64,000 nucleotides of DNA from Saposhnikovia divaricata (GCA_036435485.1 CM071598.1:138798148-138862147); one strand, 5' to 3'. Numbered from the stretch's first letter, positions 47,371 through 59,668 are shown. The notes: generated by a model not told the origin, from the letters alone. Numbers and translations are program-made.

Positions 47371-48525
47371 TGGCCCTCTTTATCACAATTTGAAGGTAAA
47401 ATGCCCTAAATATCACAAACTTTAAAAATGGCCCTTATTATCACACAGAAACAGAAATTAAATATGCGTTGATCAAAAACGCATTGGCGTCAAGCATTTT
47501 CTCTGTTGCTTCATTTTTTTAAAAAAAATATTAAAACAAACGCAAGACAAACAAACGTTTCTTGGAAACGTGATATGAAATTGCGTGCCTAACTCCTGAA
47601 AATGTGGTTATCAATCTCATCTTTAATTGAAAAATTAGACATTTTAATGAGTATGACGGCTTGATTTTTTAAAATTTGGGGTTTAGAAATATTCAATTTT
47701 TTTAATTAAAATTTTTTGGGTTCAACAATTAACTTTTGGGGTTCAACGTTTCCATTTTGGGTTTTAGAAATATTCAGAACGTCGAATAAACAATCCTAAA
47801 CCCTAGACCTTAACTTATCCTAACGTGTTTAAAAATCAGGTCGCAGGATTCAATTTTTTAGTTAAAATTTTAAATTTCATCTGTATTCCCTCAAGATTTC
47901 AACGGTTAACCTTTGGGGTTCAACAGTTCCATTTTGAGTTTAGAAATATTCGGAACGATGAATAACCGTATAAAAACTTAGGGTTTAGGGTTGTTACCCT
48001 AAACTCTAACTTATCCTGATACGCGTTTGCGTTTAAAAATCAGGCCGTCGGATCCAATTTTTTAATTATAATTTTTAAATTTTATCTGTATTCCCTCGGG
48101 GTTTCAACGGTTAACCTTTGGCGTTAAAATTTTTAATTAAAAATTGGGCTCGCCCCTGATTTTTTAAAAATCAGGCTGCCGGACTTAGTAAAAAAACAAA
48201 ATTTAATTGATAATTTGGTTGTAAATTTTTTAATTGTGTTTGCAAATACATATTTAGCAAAAAAAAATTTAAAATTAAATGCCAAATTCCACTTCAAGTG
48301 GCGTTGCCACCTTCCTCTCCCCTAACTAATGCCAATGGAACATCCGTTGTTTTCAGAGACGCAAAATAGAGTTGTGTTTTTTTAATTTTTTTTTAGAAAC
48401 GCAACACGCCAATGCTTGTTTTAAAAACACCACACGCCCATGCATTTTCTTGTGATATAATGGGTCATTTTTTCGGCTTGTGATATTTAGGGCATTTTAA
48501 CTTCAAATTGTGATAAAGAGGACCA
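47371..48525. mobile_element. Long-TIR DNA element, 1,155 bp, non-coding
   Basis: The left end (TGGCCCTCTTTATCACAATT...) and the reverse complement of the right end agree at 46 of 48 bases. The interior has no ORF and includes imperfect tandem repeats. A target duplication is not obvious in the flanks, so the superfamily is open; a Mutator-like origin fits the long inverted repeats. Confidence 0.75.
47700..48125. repeat. Imperfect tandem repeats with telomere-like words
   Basis: The block CAACGGTTAACCTTTGG recurs at about 47722 (variant), 47899 and 48104, and the block TTTAGAAATATTC at about 47683, 47762 and 47939. Unit lengths are roughly 177 and 205 bases. TTAGGGTTTAGGG and CCTAAACCC appear inside, but in too few copies to call telomeric. 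Confidence 0.6.
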
Positions 48526-48691
48526 ACTACCATACCAAAGTTCCAGTTGAGAATGAGGGACAATCTTTATCTAACTGAACTCTACATTTAGAGTGTAAAG
48601 CATATATTGTAAATTCAAGGTTTAAATGTAGGAGGCCCCGTGAATCTAGTTGCTTGCTTAAATTCATAAGCAATTTCAATCAATCTATCTA

Positions 48692-48905
48692 TCTATTACT
48701 ATATATTAAATGGCAACACAAGGGCAAAAAAATGGCTGTAAAATTAGCAATATACCCGTATTTAATATGTAATTAAAAAAATGCCATTTTAAATTTATTT
48801 TTAAGAAAAATGAAAGTGGGTGCTAGGAATTGAACTCATGACCTTTAACTTTAAAGTGACATTCTTAACCACTATGCTAAACATTCCTTTAAAATAAAAT
48901 ATAAA
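48692..48905. mobile_element. Possible Helitron 5' end with tRNA-like segment
   Basis: TCTATTACTATATATTAAA at 48692 aligns with the start of the Helitron at 30891. On the minus strand 48880-48818 resembles a tRNA: TAGCATAGTGGTTAAG fits an A box and GAGTTCAATTCC fits a B box. No CTRR end with a hairpin was found downstream. A SINE or chance similarity remains possible. Confidence 0.35.
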
Positions 48906-50413
48906 ATTTGTTATCAATTAGTGCAAATATCCCACACAATTTATTCTATTTTGATCTTTATCTTTATCTCAATCTGCGATTCTGTCAGACTTTCGTGGAA
49001 GCAGGAGCTTTCGCGATAGTCCGACTCCGGTAGGCTGCCTATGGAAGCTATGCCGGAAGCCATATCTGGTAGCTATCCCGGAAGCTATGCATTGATAACT
49101 ATAGATCGTGGATCATCCATGGGAGGTCATTTTGTGGACCCTTAGCTTTATATCTACACATTATCCATCTCATGGTAGCCCCTCTTTTAATCATTTAATT
49201 TCTTTACGGATTGGACCCTAATTTCATTATTTGCCTAAATCAGATCCATGCAAGATTTTGGTCACACCATCATGTATAGTAATTTCTTGAATTTGAAATT
49301 TGCTCAACATAGTATCCTCATTGCTCACGCATGGACGGATAAAAGGTATAGCGAGAAGAATAAGAAACAAACTATAGTCTGTCATTGCCAAGTATTACTT
49401 TTTTTGAGTTACTACTTCACAATTTGCACATTCTCTTCATAAAATAAAGAAGATGATGAGGTAACATTAATTACAGACTTTTTCTGTGTGGTTCTGGGCA
49501 TTCTCTGGTGCAAAGAAAGGCATTACGAACATAGTGGACCTACTCCTTTAGTTGCTTGAAATTTGGCACTAAAATTCATTTCACATTTCCTTTCTTCGTG
49601 AAATTGATGCAAGTTTATCCTAAGATGATAATCCTTGTATCATGAACATTTCCATTATATAACTCATCATAATGTAATATTTTGATAAACTTAATCTGCA
49701 ATCTTTAATTCGACTCAACAATTTTCATCAAGTTCTGCTCAAATAAATCTTGAAAGCAACGAGTTTTGGGTTGGTTGAAGAATCATGAAAATTGTCCTGG
49801 ATATGACAATTTGAATTAAGTGATAGACATAAATTAATACTTATAATTTAGAAACGAAGGCCCAATAAACAGAGAAATATCTGGTAAACAGGTAAAGGAC
49901 GTGCATCTCCCGCATGCCTGTTTGAGAGAGAGGAAATTTTAGAAAGCATATTTCGGAGTTGTGAATCTCGAAAAAAATCAAAAGAGACACATTTCAAACA
50001 TCCTTCAATAACACAAAAAAGTATCACATGCTAATCGGATGTGTTATTCGGGTCAAATTTTTAAGCTACGATATTTTGGTTACAAAAATCTTAACCTGTC
50101 ATGGAAAGTGTGTTCACCTATAAATCGAAACATTGGCTTGAAATAAGAAAATTTGAAAGGAGGCAAGAAAGGAACTGTGCTGTAAAAGAGCTTGTGTAAA
50201 TGGGACAAAAATACTTCGGATTCTCGTATGGAACAAAAGTATAGAAGACCTATAGGTTGTAGCTTTCTTAAGTCCCAAAGTTTGTACACACTTGAACGAC
50301 TGAACCTTTTTGAACCTTTCTGTAATATATGGAGAAAATATTAACCAAAGGTGAACTTTTTTACCACTGCCTTCAAAGGGTTTAACTCAAAATTACAATG
50401 TTGGTGATAATCA
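48906..50413. other. Intergenic, nothing recognised
   Basis: A short imperfect repeat of GGAAGCTATGC lies near 49044-49090. ORFs at 49248-49442 and 50080-50289 have no motif and are probably chance. Confidence 0.45.
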
Positions 50414-50423
50414 TGATTCAAAT

Positions 50424-50777
50424 GGGTTAATTATCAAGTTGGTCCTTAAAGTGGACCTAAAATATCAAGTTGGTCACTAAAGTGAAAACGGTCTCAAACA
50501 GGTCATTAAAGTCAGCTACGGGTACACTTTGTTAAATAACTTACTTTTCTTCGACGGAAAATACTAATATTAATGCTAATTTCTTGGATTTTATTATCTG
50601 AAATTAATATGTTACCCTGCCATATAGATTGTAGACCATAATATCCAAGAAATGAGTATTAATATTAATATTTCGGGTCCAGGAAAAGTAAATTATTTAA
50701 TAAAGTGTACTCGTAGCTGACTTTAGAGACTTTCTTGAGACCGTTTTCAGTTTAGTGACCAACTTGATAATTAACCC
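50424..50777. mobile_element. Second foldback MITE of the GGGTTAATTATCA family
   Basis: Ends share GGGTTAATTATCAAGTTGGTC (21 bases, inverted), and the arms pair imperfectly over most of the 354 bp. TGATTCAAAT is duplicated at 50414-50423 and 50778-50787. The first 13 bases and the 10-bp duplication match the MITE at 43293, so both belong to one transposition system. Confidence 0.92.
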
Positions 50778-50890
50778 TGATTCAAATATGTTCTGAATTT
50801 GAGTGGTCATGTAATGTTATATAAACTTCAGCATTATATACTGGCAAACTGCTCTCTGTTCTTTTCTTCAAGTTGTATTATAATATATAG

Positions 50891-51657
50891 TAGGGGTGAG
50901 CAAAATTTTCCAAACTCGCCCAAACTGCCCAATCCAAACCGTCCAAACCAGAATTTACGGTTTCGTAATGGTTCGGGTTGGTAACTGTTTCGATTTTTTA
51001 AAAACCGAAAACTAATGGTTGGGTTCGGTTTGCCTTGTCAAAAAGACCAATATAAACCGTTCCACCTGAATATATAATAATTATTTTTTATTATTATTTA
51101 AGAAATATAATTTAAATTAATATATAATTATATAAAAAGAAAAGATATACTTACATGATCACATATGTAAAAAGAGTAAGTGTAACACTGTAAGTCTATA
51201 ACTCTATTTCTCACATCGACTATCATTTGTAGAAGCAATTAGGAATGCTGTCAAGTATGTGCGTGCTTCACCGGCTAGGTTGTATGGATTTAAAAGGTAT
51301 GTTAAAATTGAAAAATTCAAATTTAAGTTCCTCCCATCGGTGGATTTAGACACTAGGTAGAATTCTACCTACCTTATGTTAGAAGTTCAATTGATTTTGA
51401 AAAAGCATTTGAGAGACTAGAAGAAGAAGATAAGGGTATAACAATTATTTTGTGTCGATTAATTTTTTGAAAATTTAAAATTTTTTAAGTGGTTTAAAAC
51501 CCAACCCGTCCAAACCAAACCGTTATAATTTGGATGGTTTTATTTAGTACTAACGGTAACGGTTAGGGTAACGAGTTGCTAAATTCCAAAACCATAAAAT
51601 ATGGGTTGGGTGGTTTAGTGCTTTCAACCCGACCAACCTGACCATTACTCACCCCTA
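50891..51657. mobile_element. hAT-type non-autonomous element
   Basis: TAGGGGTGAGCAA at the left and the inverted TTACTCACCCCTA at the right are a common plant hAT terminus. The flanking octamers ATATATAG and ATTTCTAG agree at 6 of 8 positions, consistent with a decayed 8-bp duplication. Subterminal AACCCGACC/GGTTCGGGTT-like words repeat. No transposase. Confidence 0.6.
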
Positions 51658-52268
51658 ATTTCTAGTACAAATCACATCTTAATCAGTTTTTTGCAATTTC
51701 AGGGAGTCACCGTACTCCACTTTCCATTTATAATTTTCTAACATTCCTGCACACAATTTACAAAATCAGTTGAATAGAAAAAATTTGTGTAAAGTCATTT
51801 TCCCGATTTGTTAAGTCTTTTTATATAAAGTATTATCTTAGAATCAAAAACTGCACGAATCTTTTATTAATATTATATATCTTTTAATTTAATTTGTTAT
51901 TAAAATTTTAAGACATTAGTTTTGTAGAGTTTAATATTTTTAAATGACAAAATTTAATAATAAAAATTATTGATGTTTGAGTTATTAAAGTACATATATT
52001 CCGATCCAAAATTCGGACTATTATCCAATTACCAAAATTTTAGTGCTTGGACTTTAATAATGTGGTATAGAAGTATATATTAAATATTAACAAGTCATTG
52101 ATAATATTCAAATTTTAATATAATATTAGTAATTTTCAAGTTATAAATATTAGGTTTTATATGCTATTGATGTGATTCGAACCTTTAACTTATATTAATA
52201 TATTTTGAATTTTAGATATTAAATTTGCAAATATTGCTAGTAAATTTTGAATCCTTACCTTTGTTTCG
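51658..52268. other. Intergenic AT-rich sequence
   Basis: No ORF or element end recognised. Confidence 0.5.
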
Positions 52269-52270
52269 TA

Positions 52271-52541
52271 TTCCCTCTGTCCCTCTCATTCCTTTACACT
52301 TTCCTTTTTGGGATGTCCTTATCAATTCCTAACATTTCAAAACGTAACTAAAATATTAAAGTTTCATAATATAAAAAATAACTACATCCAATATTTTCCT
52401 CCACTAAACTCACTTTATTACATAAAATATTGATTGTTCCAATCACTTTACTACCTTTTTTTACTTTTCTCCACTACTTTACACTTTTTGTTAACCTCCG
52501 TGCCCAACTCATCTGTAAACAAATGAGAGGGACGGAGGGAG
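52271..52541. mobile_element. Stowaway MITE, 271 bp
   Basis: The left tip TTCCCTCTGTCCCTCTCATT and the inverted right tip CTCCCTCCGTCCCTCTCATT match, apart from two bases. TA at 52269-52270 and 52542-52543 is the expected target duplication. It lies 5 bases from the next LTR. Confidence 0.88.
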
Positions 52542-52548
52542 TAGTACT

Positions 52549-53549
52549 TGTTATAGGGAGAATATTGTATAACTATATTTGGGAGGTTGCTGGATTTACG
52601 GAGTAAAATATGGATATTCTGCTAAGAACATGAAGAACACGGAGGAGATTTGTAACTGTTTGTGGCTGATCTTGTTTGTTGATATTTCAGGGGTGTGCTG
52701 TCAATCATATATAACAAGGTGCCTACGTACCATATTTATAGGGATCAAGCCATACGTAGTTCTCTTGGAGAAGAAGTTACCCAGACGGGCTAGGGTTCCT
52801 ATGGGCTCGACTTGGCCCAAATCCACTAGACGTCTTCTTGGGCTGATATATTTTGTCCATTAATTCTACTCATGCGACCTCGATGGGCTTAGCTATGAGC
52901 CTTCATAAGAGTATTCTAGGCCTCGCTGGACCTCTAGGCCTCGCTAGACCTCTAGGCCTCTCTGGACCTCTAGGCCTCGCTAGACCTCTAGGCCTCCCTG
53001 GACCTCTAGGCCTCGCTGGACCTCTTGGCCTCCCTGGACCTCTAGGCCTCGCTGGACCTCTATGCCTCCATGGATCTCTAGGCCTCGCTAGACCTCTAGG
53101 CCTCGCTGGACCTTGCAGAGAGATGTGATGCTATCCCATACTAGGGACTACTAGCAAACTCGACCCACAGCTTGGGGTCGCATACTTCCATATTGTGCTT
53201 GATAGTATATTGGACTGATTCCTCATGATGTTGAGCCTTCATATGGAGAAACGTAGTAAGATAGCGATGTTGTTTGTACACCCTGGGCTGCGACCTGGTA
53301 GCTGCGATCCCGAGGCCGGGCTAGCATGAGATGCCTAGAGGCCTAGAATGAGACCCCTTGGAGGCCTAGCATGAGACCCCTTGGGTGATAGTGTCTTCAA
53401 GAGATTTATGAGATAGAGGTGAGGCGATCCTCAGTCGGGCTTCATGCCTTGCTGATCCTTCTTCATTATTTGGGCCCATTAAGAGAGGTGGACCCCTTGT
53501 ATAGTCATTTGAGCCTGTTTAGGATCCATGCCGAGATTCGGGCATAACA
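52549..53549 (-). repeat. Diverged LTR of a Tat-like relative
   Basis: A 1,001-bp segment with the same ends (TGTTATAGGG...GGGCATAACA) and many shared blocks with the LTRs at 31769 and 42930, but clearly diverged. A minus-strand polypurine tract (ACTACCCCCGA) follows on the right, so it is the 3' LTR of a minus-strand element. Its extra length comes partly from an 18-bp minisatellite. Confidence 0.85.
52916..53113. repeat. 18-bp minisatellite, 11 units, inside LTR
   Basis: Eleven contiguous units of CTAGGCCTCGCTGGACCT with one to three substitutions each. The related LTRs have one unit (CTAGGCCGCGCTGGACCT near 32260). The 18-bp length produces an apparent Gly/Leu/Ala/Arg/Pro-repeat ORF, which is not a gene. 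Confidence 0.95.
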
Positions 53550-53957
53550 ACTACCCCCGATTCCATGTTGCCATTACGAATGCAATGTGGAATCAAGTAA
53601 AGTGGTGTCTTCCAATTGATGTGAAGTCAAGTATATGTAAGTGTTGGTGACCTCGAAGGGTCCTTCCAAGCGCAATGTGTTCCTGTAGGGACCTTGAGAG
53701 GTGATCTCTTAAGACCTTGTAGCCATAAGTTCACAAATATATCTTCTATTCAGCTAAGATGTGAGCTCATATTCTCATTTATCTCTTTAAATCTTCTTTA
53801 AAGTGTGATGAGAGAGGCCTTCTCCATAATAGTGTCATAAACGCTTCACCAGATTTGTGATCCCCTTAATTTCAGCCCAATATTATCACGAATTCCCGAA
53901 ATGAGTCTGATAAATTTTTCGTATATAATAATTAATCCTCAATTTCTCGTTGCAGGT
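53550..53957 (-). other. Internal remnant of the Tat-like relative
   Basis: Begins with the polypurine tract and follows the Tat-like element's internal sequence for about 60 bases (TTGCCATTACGAATGCAATGTGG versus TTGCCATTGTAAATGCGATGTGG, split here by differences). Similarity then fades. Cut at 53958 by another LTR. Confidence 0.6.
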
Positions 53958-56077
53958 TGATGTGCCGAAAACATGACATTTAATATCGCAAGCGCACGAT
54001 CATCGTTTTAATATTTAAGATTCGATCCATAGGGAATAATTTTTATTTCGCAATCTTTAATAATTAATTTAATCGAATTAGAACAATTGGGATTTTGGAA
54101 ATTTTGATTTTTACTATTTAACTTCAAAAAAAAAAGGAAAATTCAATCTATTTTTAAAAAGAAGATTTAAAATTAATTTTATTTAACCTAACAAATTAAA
54201 ATTGAAAAGAACACAAACTAAATTATTATTATTATTTTTTTTTATCGAATTGAAATTATTTACAAGAAATTTTTAGAAGAAAATTTAACTTGTTCCATTC
54301 GTGAATCGAACTAACCATTTATACCCAACAGAAAAATTTAGTAACTAAATTTAATTACGAATCACAACATTGAAATTTTGCAGAACACGGAAAAACAAAA
54401 GAAATTAGCTTTGCAGTTTTACGAAAAGAGAAATCAAAACCAAACAGACCAAAATAGAAAATCAGTAACTCGGACAAAACTCGGTAGAAAAACAGGACAC
54501 AAACAGAAATGCAGAAAAACACTCAGACTCGTAAACAAGATACAAGACAAGAACAACCAACTCGGCCCAGTCGACTCAGCACTTAGTGAATTCGCAGCAA
54601 TGTGACTCAATAAACAAACCCATCGAAACTGAGTCAACTCGCAAATATGTAACAAAATCTTGGCAAAGATCAATCCGTATACAAGCATTCAACGTAACTT
54701 ATCGAAACCGCAACGAAACAGAACTCGGTGACACAACTCGAAAAAGACTCGAAATAAACTCGAAAACACACAAACATTAGGCTAACGGACTACAACTAAA
54801 ATGGGCCGGGACAATAAACTGGGCTCAGACTGCAACTTAGACAACATTCAACATAGATGAACAATAGCAAACAGACCAGAACATTATAAAAAAAAACAAT
54901 TAACGAGCAGCCTCAGGAACTGGACAAACAAGATCAACAAGAAATTTGAACTCAACAAGGGAGACTCGATGACTCGGACTCAGCAAAACTCAGCGAATGA
55001 CTTGAACCAACAGCAAAATAAAATCCCCGAAAACGCATACATATTCTTCTCCACAGCGACGATTCGAATACAACTCAGCATAATACAGAATTAACAACGA
55101 GAAAGAATAAACAGAAAACACACAACGTTAGTTTTAAAACACAAATTCTTAACCTCGAACTCGAATAAACAGACCCGACAAAACAAAACGAAATAACAAA
55201 GAACTCAACCAAAACAAAACAAAATAAAACGCAGACAAAACGACAAGAAAATGAAACTACAATTAATTTAAACACAAGGGAACTCGTGGGTTTGCAGGAA
55301 ATTAAGAAAGGAAAAACGAGAAGAAAGAAAATCGAAAAAAGAAACAAGATGATGAACTGGGTTTGATGGTGGTGTTCGAAGAGAAGAAAAGGATAGTGTT
55401 TGTGGGTTTGGGGAAAGAAAGAGGAGGCAGGAATATTGAAGTTGAAAAGAGACAGGAGAGATGTGTCCATGGTGATGCTCGCAGTGGATGAAGAGAAGAG
55501 GGAAGGAGGAGAAACTGGGCTTGATTTGGGTAGAAAACAGGGGAACCGTGTTTAATTTGAAGAAAATGAGATGGGTTTGTAAGCTAAAGTTGGGAAAAAT
55601 AGGGAAATAAGCTAATAAAGCTTCGAATTAAAATAAACTAGAGCATAAAAGACGTACTAAAAATTAAAATTTTTACAAGAGCTGCAGAAAAATTACAACT
55701 ATATTTAGAAGTGTACTAAAACTAAGGGGTTCTAATCCTAATTCTAAATGTTCTTTACAAGAGAAAAATGAATGCTATTTATAGGAAATATTTTGGGATT
55801 TTGGTTGGTGTGGATTAATCCCCACCATTCATTTTGTTTGGTGTGGTTTAATCCTAGCCATCCATTTTCCTAAAATTAGTTTTGCACCACACTCCCTCTT
55901 CTTTCCTTTTCTTCTATTTTGGTCCTTCTTCTTTTTCTCTTCCTTGACCTTTATTTCTTTATTTTTCTATTTCTTCATTTTTTCTTGAATTTCCTGAAAT
56001 AGAACAAAATAATTTATTAAAATACGAATTCAAACAATAAATAGGTAATAAAAATATGCAAAAATATGCACTTATCA
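53958..56077 (-). repeat. 2.1-kb LTR of a minus-strand Gypsy-type element
   Basis: On the minus strand it starts TGATAAGTGCATATTTTTGC and ends TTTTCGGCACATCA. A polypurine tract GGTATGGGGGCATT directly precedes the start. A TATA box lies at 55775-55785 (CCTATAAATAG on the minus strand). The start resembles Athila-type LTRs. Apparent ORFs inside, such as the Phe/Leu-rich frame at 55075-55470, reflect composition. The second LTR is not in view. Confidence 0.75.
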
Positions 56078-57418
56078 AATGCCCCCATACCTATCTTTTG
56101 CTCGTCCTCGAGTAAAACAAAAAGAAAAATGCAGAATTAAAAACCTATACTCACTGTCGTAGGAATCACGGGTAATTTTAGGTTTACCAACCCGTTAAAC
56201 TCATAGACGATCTCTACAAGAGGAGTGTTGTCTCCTAAGGGTTTACAGAAGATATACCCATAAAATCTCTGAGATAAGTCAGCAAGTATCCAACTTTCCT
56301 CTTTCAACCTAGCTTTCATTGGTGTCAACAAAACAATTTTGTAGGAAAATATATGCCTCAAAGATTATTCTAATAATAGCCAAGTTATAGGTTCCCACAA
56401 TCCACATGATTAGACTCTAAAAATTTACAAAAAATCCCAAGGTGTGTAGTGAACTTAATGCCTTTGATGGATAAGTGCATACGAACATTTTCTCTTTTTC
56501 AACCAATATTGAACTGACCCAATCTCTATCAAAACAAGTATCTAGCCAAACTTCACATTCTTAGCAGTTAGACCGACTGTGCAATGGTTGAGGTCCCACA
56601 AGACTTTTGCATCAATACCCATTTAGCGAGTTTTAGGTCAACAATCCAAGACCACAAAGGACCTTAGGTTGCTAGGCACAAAGTCCCCTCGGACTTACTA
56701 ACTCGGGTTATCAATGAGTCCAACCTAGCCGATTTCCCTACTAAGAATTCATTATTACAAAATCACACTAGCACTATACAATTACAAACATTTATTGACT
56801 CTCTCTTTTTTTTTTCTTTTTTTTCTCATTTTTTTGTTTTTTTTCATTTTATTTTTTTTGACACTATAGGAGCAAAATCTCGCAAAGGTTTGATTCGACA
56901 TTGTTCTAACATGTGGGTTCTCTCTCAGGTATCGAATAACATTCCTATACAATTTTTCCATCAAAGGTCTTGTGCAAATGTGTCGTCTTGGACTTTTAAG
57001 CAAAAAATTGTTCGACACAAGTTTCATGAGTGAATCCTTACTTGACTACTTTCAAATTATCTAAATGCATTATACATATAATTTTCGAAAAATAGTCAAC
57101 ACCAACTAGTTCTAGAATTTAAAGAGTGGGAAGGACAACTAAGCTAAAATATCTCTATTTTTGAATTTTTCAAATTTTTAATTTTTTTGGATTTTTCAAT
57201 TTTATGTATTTACACTAAAACCCTCCCCCATACCTAAATCATGCATTGTCCTCAATGTATGCAAAATGCAAGAAAAATGAGTAAAAGAGAATGAGGAGAT
57301 AATACCTGAGAAGGGATGGAAGAGATTGAAAACTTCTAAAAAAAACAACTCACACACGCACACAATGTAACTCCCCCATACCTACATTATACTATGGGAG
57401 GTACAAAACAAATATTTA
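56078..57418 (-). other. Non-coding 3' region of the element with the 2.1-kb LTR
   Basis: No ORF supported. Starts with the polypurine tract (56078-56092). Further CCCCCATACCTA copies, purine-rich on the minus strand, lie near 57225 and 57365. A T-rich run is at 56800-56860. Confidence 0.55.
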
Positions 57419-58564
57419 CTAACCAATACCTGCTCTCGGAAAAACTATTTTTGTTATACAACCAACATATTTCAGAAACTCACCCACAAAAATAGCATAG
57501 ACCACTCGAACGATCCGATTAGGCGCAAGAATAAAACTCATATTCCTAACTTCATCCATAGACCACGAAGATGCTTCTTTTTGTTGTTTAAGCAAATTAA
57601 TTACGATAAGATGTTGGTCATGAATATCATGAGTTTCGATGAAAGATGGAGCACGAGTGGAAAATGAAGAAATAGAAACGGGTGGGGATGGCTCTTCGAA
57701 AAATGTTTTACCAACAGAATTAGGATCACAAGAACTATCCTTATGTTGGGTTTCCAATTTGGAACAAATATTCATCATCTCTCCAAACATCTCTTCCGAG
57801 GTCAAATCCTTAAAAGATTCGTGAAGCTCTCGATTGGTCTCGTAATGCAATTGAAAATCTTGTTTAAGAAGAGACTCAATCTCATGATCGTCCAAATTTG
57901 ACCTTGAAACAATCTCCTTAACTAGATTAGCTCCTATTGGTTGAGTATGAAGTTCTTTTGGTTTTTCGGGAAGAGGTTTGGAAGATGAAAGGAAAAGTTC
58001 ACTAGAAGAAGATGATGGTTGTCTAGGTGAAGCCACAAACTCAGAATCATCGGGATTCTTCATTTGACCTAGAGAAAGAATGATGTCAGCATTAGAATCT
58101 TCTTCGTGTGAATCACCACCGAAAGGAGTGTCAACTTGAACATTAGACCTAGGAGAAATGATATCATCGAAAGTATCGATAGGTCTTTGAGTGATAAGAA
58201 ATTCAGGGTTGACCTCGGGTGGATTCGGAGTGGTTATCGTCTCATGCTCGCACATGGTGGCTAATTGATTCACTTGAAATTCTAACTTAGATAAGGCTTG
58301 AGCATTAGAGTTCAAAATTTGCCTATCAGAAGTTATGGTTCGCATGAAGATTGCTTGAGAAATCAATAAAGCCTCGATACTCTTTTCTAAGGTGTCAAGT
58401 TTCCTACTCGAATCATGAAATCCGGGTGGGTGGGCGGTTGTTTGAATTGAACTCGAATAAGGAATCGCAAACTTGTTTTGATATGATCTATGTCTGAATT
58501 GTAATTCTTTTCGAGTCATTTTATGTTGATCTAAGTTGCTCGTATTTTGGCAATCGTGATTCAA
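57419..58564 (-). CDS. Gag-like ORF of a non-autonomous Gypsy-type element
   Basis: A 381-codon intact frame. Residues about 45-110 (LDTLEKSIEALLISQ, LSKLEFQVNQLA) resemble the coiled region near the C-terminus of Athila/Tat-type gag. The rest is acidic and Ser/Pro-rich. No zinc knuckle, protease or RT follows before the LTR 1.3 kb downstream, so this looks like a large retrotransposon derivative that would rely on proteins from another element. The start at 58564 is the first ATG; the true start could lie downstream. Expression is unknown. Confidence 0.55.
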   Translation of the reverse strand: MNHDCQNTSNLDQHKMTRKELQFRHRSYQNKFAIPYSSSIQTTAHPPGFHDSSRKLDTLEKSIEALLISQAIFMRTITSDRQILNSNAQALSKLEFQVNQLATMCEHETITTPNPPEVNPEFLITQRPIDTFDDIISPRSNVQVDTPFGGDSHEEDSNADIILSLGQMKNPDDSEFVASPRQPSSSSSELFLSSSKPLPEKPKELHTQPIGANLVKEIVSRSNLDDHEIESLLKQDFQLHYETNRELHESFKDLTSEEMFGEMMNICSKLETQHKDSSCDPNSVGKTFFEEPSPPVSISSFSTRAPSFIETHDIHDQHLIVINLLKQQKEASSWSMDEVRNMSFILAPNRIVRVVYAIFVGEFLKYVGCITKIVFPRAGIG

Positions 58565-59668
58565 ACATAAATATTTTTACTCAGTAAATAAACGATTGAT
58601 ATTTCATTCATTATCGTTCAATCGCATCAATTAATATGTACTCTATAACATGAATGTTCGGTACATTGTCTTATAAAATTGATACAATCAATATCAGAAT
58701 TAAAATTTACAACTGTTAAGAAAAAATCATCTAAACAATCATATTAGATACATGAATCATTTTTCTCTGAACCGTATATCCATATAAGGCTGCCGTGAGC
58801 TTATAGTGGTTAGTTCTGTGGATCATAATCTGCAAATGAACAATACAATTATGCTATAGTTCTATATATAAAAAAAACAGTCAATCGTGCATAGTATTTG
58901 TTCAATATTCTTTTAGCAGTTTAAATAGCTAACTCAATTGTGAGATTATGAACATGCAATTCACAAGAGTAGTTGTGAATGAAATCTGAATAGTCATATT
59001 GAGTACTTAGATATTTTCTTGAATTTGAACTTCACATGACTTGTTGAAACTGACCTTCGGTATTGTCAGAACTTCATTTACAAAACTTTATATGCATGCT
59101 GATATGAAATCTTATAAGATAGTCAAAAATAGACATGCACACATATCAATCAGTGAGGCTCATTTGTCACTACTGAAGTCCCTATATATCACTCATAGAT
59201 CAACCTTAAAAAATCTTAATCTTGCATACTAGATCTCAAGTTTTATCAAACTCAATCAAATTCTTGATAACTCATTCAGATAGAGATGATTATAAACTGT
59301 ATTCCAATTATCTGAGAGTATCATAGTTATAATATGCATAGTATCCACCATTTATAGATTCGACATTTCATAGTATTAGGTCATATTTGATTTGAGGCAA
59401 AAACAGAGATACATTAGAAAAGTGCAGAGAGCAATTTTAGTCAATGCAGTTATATATACATTCAAAAAGTTCCTAACCAATCAGTGTGGTTCACTGATTC
59501 ATAAAGAACTAACTGCAGAAGTTTTATTCTAACTTAAAGATACATACTTTAAGTCAAGTAACACTAACAGCATCATACCAGAAGCAAACCAGGTTTAACC
59601 ATCAGACAGAGTTTAAAGGATATGTTGCAAACATCACAAGGCAGCATGCAATGTCACAGAACAAGCAA
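58565..59668. other. Intergenic or element leader, nothing recognised
   Basis: AT-rich. The primer-binding site and 5' LTR expected for the gag-like ORF were not found. CAGAGTTT occurs once near 59606. Confidence 0.4.

Noticed and set aside
47800..48010. Telomere-like TTTAGGG words
   Set aside because: Only a few dispersed copies occur, within a DNA element, with no array.
48818..48880. A functional tRNA gene on the minus strand
   Set aside because: A-box and B-box-like words exist, but I could not form an acceptor stem or a convincing anticodon arm; it was kept only as tRNA-like.
52853..53128. ORF with Gly/Leu/Ala/Arg/Pro repeats
   Set aside because: It is the translation of an 18-bp minisatellite inside an LTR; no start context or family supports a protein.
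55075..55470. Hydrophobic 131-codon minus-strand ORF resembling a membrane protein
   Set aside because: It lies inside a 2.1-kb LTR and reflects A-rich plus-strand composition that yields Phe and Leu codons.
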